A stretch of DNA of 64,000 bases from Ctena decussata (Eukaryota; Mollusca; Bivalvia; Lucinida; Lucinidae), in NCBI GenBank assembly GCA_963989385.1, contig OZ022499.1, positions 80,341,903 to 80,405,902 on the forward strand, written 5' to 3'. Numbering within the stretch: position 1 is the first letter of the stretch; each line of letters begins with the position of its first letter. A program made the translations under genes and the position numbers. Below are positions 60,390 through 64,000 of the stretch, piece after piece. Below the pieces are notes generated by a model. The model had not been told where the DNA came from. It saw only the letters and a list, made by a program, of their open reading frames with translations, and did not search any database.

Positions 60390-60576
60390 CATTTGACCTT
60401 GACCTTGACCTTATAAAGGTCATGAAAAAATTCGCAGGAACCATTTTCTGACTCTACTTAGATTGACAAACATTTTGATGTATATAAACCCTGATTAACA
60501 AAAAGTGGACACGGGAGCATATTTTTGTGACATAAGCAACTCCACTATATAGCCAAAAATGAAATTAGCAAAATTT

Positions 60577-60642
60577 GCAAACTGTATAGATTCAGATGAG
60601 GTGGCTCAGTAAGAGCCACCTCATCTGGATTTACACGTTTGT
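60577..60642. repeat. AGATGAGGC-type hairpin
   Basis: gcaaactgtatagattcaga, core gaggtggctcagtaagagccacctc, inverse arm. Confidence 0.75.
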
Positions 60643-61079
60643 CCTCTAGTCTTTGAATTCTCCATATGATACTGCTTGGATGGAACATTTTTTTAAATTT
60701 TGCAGAAGTAAATTTTGTTGTCTGTAATATTTGTTGGCAGCAGACTGGCATAAATTATTAAATGACTGTTGAGGGTCCAGGTTCTCTTTACATTCAGATG
60801 TATGTAGAGTACATATTGAAAATTCAAATGTTCGGACAGTGCTCTCGGCTTGTTAGCATTTTAATTTGAATTTGAATAATATCGAAAACCAATGTTATTC
60901 AAATTAAAAGTTTATTGATTTTAGCTGCGATTTCTTAGCTCTTTATCCACATGTTATAATTCAATTTTTTTTTTTTTTTTTTAGTTAATGGATGTGAATG
61001 AAATAATGCTGTTTATCTAAAGTTGTTGTTCCAAAAACTCACTCGAGGGGAGCATATTTTTCCCTTTAAAAGTTAATCA

Positions 61080-61390
61080 TAATGGAAAGAGGAGCAAAAA
61101 AGAAAAGAAAATGGCCCTGGTGGTGTTGGTGGCGGCAGGTAGGGGGAGGGAGAGAGAGCAGCCCCTCATTGGAAAAAGGGAGGCTTTTGAGTAGCTCCTC
61201 ACTGGAAGAAGAGAGGCATTTGGAGCAGCCCTTCACTGAAAAAAATAAAACAGCAGAATTTTGGAACAAAGATAACAAAGAACCGAAAGAAATGTTCATT
61301 TTGAAAGAGCAAACTGGGGGACACAAAAAAGGTTTCTTTATGGAGCAGCCCAGGCTGAAAAAAGAGGTCAAACCCATACTAGCCTAATAT
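61080..61390. repeat. Degenerate ~35-bp repeat with an ORF
   Basis: Four units of ggagcagccc(c/t)tcactgg-aaaaa. A 101-codon plus-strand ORF and a minus-strand one overlap it; both look like by-products of purine-rich repeats. Confidence 0.5.
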
Positions 61391-61442
61391 GGGAGTACCA
61401 TCTCTGGGACTTGCTCCTTTAGCCTAAGCTTCAGTTGGGCAA

Positions 61443-61937
61443 TAACACTGCAAACCTCTTAGCTTGTAACTGATAAGGTAGAAAACTTCATAACACTGCA
61501 AACCTCTCAGCTTGTAACTGATAAGGTAGAAAACTTCATAACACTGCAAACCTCTCAGCTTGTAACTGATAAGGTAGAAAACTTCATAACACTGCAAACC
61601 TCTCAGATTGTAAATGATATGGTAGAAAACTTCATTACACTGCAAACCTCTCAGATTGTAACTGACAAGGTAGAAAACTTCATAACACTGGAAACCTCGT
61701 AGCTTGTAACAGATAAGGTAGAAACTTCATAACACTGCAAACCTCTCAGCTTGTAACTGATAAGGTAGAAACTTCATAACACTTCAAACCTCTAAGCATT
61801 AACTGATAAGGTACAAAACCTCATAACACTGCAAACCTCTCAGACCTCTCAGCATGTAACTGATAAGGTAGAAAACTTCATAAGACTGCAAACCTCTCAG
61901 ATTGTAACTGATAAGGTAGAAAACTTCATGAAGTTTT
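61443..61937. repeat. 48-bp minisatellite
   Basis: About 10 units of aacactgcaaacctctcagc + ttgtaactgataaggtagaa + aacttcat; later units carry indels. Confidence 0.95.
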
Positions 61938-61949
61938 CTTTCTTATTGT

Positions 61950-62286
61950 CGCACCTTGCTCGCACCTGCTTTAGCAAGGTGCGACATAGGCGTCCGGTTT
62001 TCCTTCCGTCCGTCCGTCCGTCAGTCGGTTCACATTTACGTCAACCCTGGCGTTAAAGATTTGTACAGTTAATTTCTCCAAAACCACTGCGGCCATGGTT
62101 CTCAAATTTCATATGGAGCATGATCAGACTACAGGGCTTCAGATTACAGAAATTCAGCCTGGTCGAGAATTCAAGATGGCCGCCTGTTACTAAAAATAGC
62201 AAAACAACATAATTAACATTTTCTCTAGAACCACTAGGTTTATTTGGGTGAAACTTTGCATGGAACATCAATAGGACCTTTTTAGC
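61950..62286. mobile_element. Hairpin-headed element, truncated (GTCGCACCTTGC type)
   Basis: Head hairpin gtcgcaccttgctcgcacct...agcaaggtgcgac (61948-61985), then (GTCC)n and a sentence-like unit with tttctccaaaaccactgcgg and ctcaaatttcatatggagca. Cut at 62286 by the next element. Confidence 0.65.
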
Positions 62287-64000
62287 TCACCTGAGCCAGA
62301 GGCTCCGGGGGAGCTTATAGGATGGTAAGGCTCCGTCGTCCGTCGTCCGTCCGTCGTCCGTCGTCCGTCGTCCGTCCGTCCGTCCACAATTTCAAACGAC
62401 TTCTCCTCTGAAACTGCTGGGCCGATTGTAACCAAATTTCATATAGAGCCTCCTGGGACCTTAGGAACGAAAAGTTGTTCAAACGGTCCTGGTCACATGA
62501 CCAACATGGCCGCCATGCCCATATATGGTAAAAACCTGAAAAAATCTTCTTCTCCAGAACCAATAGGTCGATGGTCTTGAAACTTGGTATGTAGCATTGG
62601 GTACACGAGTACTACCAAGATTGTTCAAATTATGACCTTGGGTTGACCTTGACCTTTTTTACGGTAAGGTCAAATTTGCTTACTCATGCTTTTATATGGC
62701 AAAATGCTGCAACATAAGATATCTTGGAAACTGTTGAAGATTTTGGCCTAAAAATTGGTACATACAGTCATCTTAATGACTACATGAAGATTTATGAGTA
62801 CAAGAGGTCAAGGTCATTCTTTGACCTTTGACCCAGAACTCTTCATATTTTGACAATATCAAACAATCTCCTCAAAAACCACTTGGCCAATTGTAACCAA
62901 ATTTCATATAGATCCTCCCGGGGTTGAGAGAATGAAAATTTGTGCATATGGTCCAGGTCACATGACCAACATGGCCACCACGCCCATATATGGTAAAAAA
63001 CTTTAAAAATCTTCTTCTCCAGAACCAGTAGACCGATTGCCTTTAAACTCGGTATGTAGCATTGGGTACTCAAGTACTATCAAGATTGTTCAAATTATGA
63101 CCCTGGGTTGACCTTGACCTTTTTTACGGCAAGGTCAAATATGGGAAAATGCTAGAACATGAGATTTTATGGTAAGTTTTGAAGATTTTGGCCTAAAAAT
63201 TGGTACATAGAATCATGTTAATGAGTACATGAAGATTTTTGAGTACAAAAGGTCAAGGTCATTCTTTGACCTTTGACCCAGAAATCTCAAATTTTGACAA
63301 TTTCAAACAATCTGCTCTAAACCACTGGGCCAATTGAAACCAAATTTCATATAGAGCCTCGAGGGGTTGATGGAATGAAAATATTTTCTAACGGTCCTGG
63401 ACACATGACCAACATGGCCGCCACGCCCATATATGGTAAATACCTTTAAAAATCTTTTTCTCCAGAACCAATTGACCGATGGCCTTGAGACTTTGTAAGT
63501 AGCATTGGGTACTTGAGTACTATCAAGATTGTTCAAATTATGACCTTGTGTTGACCTTGACCTTTTGCAGCAAGGTCAAATATGGGAAAATGGTAGAACA
63601 TAAGATTTCATGGAAAGTTTTGAAGATTTTGACCTAAAAAATTGGTATATACATTTGTCTTAATGAGTTCATGAAGAATTATGAGTACAAGAGGTCAGGG
63701 TCATTTTTTTACCTTTGATCCAGATTGCTCATATTTTGACGTTTTCAACCATTTCCTCAAAAGCCAAAGGGCCAATTGTGAACACATTTCATATAGAGCC
63801 TCCAGGGGTTGATTGAATGAAAATTTGTTCAAACGGTCCAGGTCACATGACCAGCTTGGCTGCCATTACCACTTACGGGATAAATCTTTAATATTTTTCT
63901 TCCCCAGAACCAATACACCTATGGCCCTGAAACTTGGTAAATAGCATGGAGTACTAGAGTACCACCAAGACTGTTCAAATGGTGACCTTGGGTTTACCTT
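62287..64000. mobile_element. Hairpin-headed element with ~450-bp tandem units
   Basis: Head agctcacctgagccagaggc + tccgggggagct, then (GTCGTCC)n. About 3.6 tandem units of 445-463 bp follow, marked by accaaatttcatatagagcc at 62432, 62895, 63340 and 63787. Each has gtcacatgaccaacatggcc and ccttgaccttttttacgg. Continues past the window. Confidence 0.75.

Larger units (their letters stand above)
55717..60547. mobile_element. 4.8-kb element with ~160-bp terminal inverted repeats
   Basis: Left terminus 55717-55880 (tagtggagttgcttatgt, cccgtgtccactttttgtta, atggttcctgcgaatttttt) and right terminus 60390-60547 are inverse copies with small indels (an extra ~14 bp in the right one). No transposase is visible. 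It contains a ~175-bp tandem array and a TGAGCCG MITE. Flanks give only a possible TAT duplication. Confidence 0.7.

Noticed and set aside
61082..61387. 101-codon Lys/Glu-rich ORF
   Set aside because: Coincides with a degenerate purine-rich repeat; the opposite strand is open too.

Overview
The window is eukaryotic nuclear DNA, AT-rich and packed with repeats, with short exons separated by long introns. Gene content (classical calpains) and repeat types (tRNA-derived SINEs, palindromic MITEs, Pearl/HINE-like elements with tandem-repeat cores) suggest a mollusc, most likely a bivalve; species cannot be fixed from the sequence alone.

The main gene is a classical calpain on the minus strand. 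Twelve coding exons were assembled by reading phase and splice sites: 32290-32052, 30136-29986, 21634-21291, 20302-20122, 18729-18670, 8744-8644, 7983-7906, 7410-7253, 5372-5212, 4701-4490, 2510-2402 and 1570-1513. They give 617 codons: a Pro/Gly-rich N-terminus, a CysPc protease core with Cys160, His316 and Asn344 all present, a C2-like domain III, and the start of the penta-EF-hand domain. The 3' end lies left of base 1. A second calpain begins on the plus strand at 37632-38075, so the two paralogues are head to head with about 5.3 kb between start codons. Its first coding exon ends at the same codon boundary (after ...EWKRP-x, phase 0) as exon 2 of the minus gene, but no further exon of it was found in the remaining 26 kb.

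On the plus strand, 41048-46955 holds a chain of five short exon-like blocks whose splice phases agree (A-E, possibly with a start exon at 39845). It may be an unrecognised small gene.

The rest is introns and intergenic DNA filled by repeats: (i) two tRNA-derived SINE families, several copies with clear target-site duplications (TSDs); (ii) many 80-350 bp fold-back elements in about a dozen families, two of which (termini CAGAGCTCTAGATAAGAGGG and CAGTGTTCTCCCC) show 6-bp TSDs; (iii) a 1.15-kb element with a 156-bp tandem core inserted in a ~55-bp minisatellite (42.6-44.95 kb), and related architecture at 61.95-64 kb; (iv) a 4.8-kb element with ~160-bp terminal inverted repeats carrying a ~175-bp tandem array (55.7-60.5 kb); (v) minisatellites of 33, 34, 48 and ~50 bp. 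No rRNA, genuine tRNA, CRISPR or autonomous transposase/reverse transcriptase gene was recognised.
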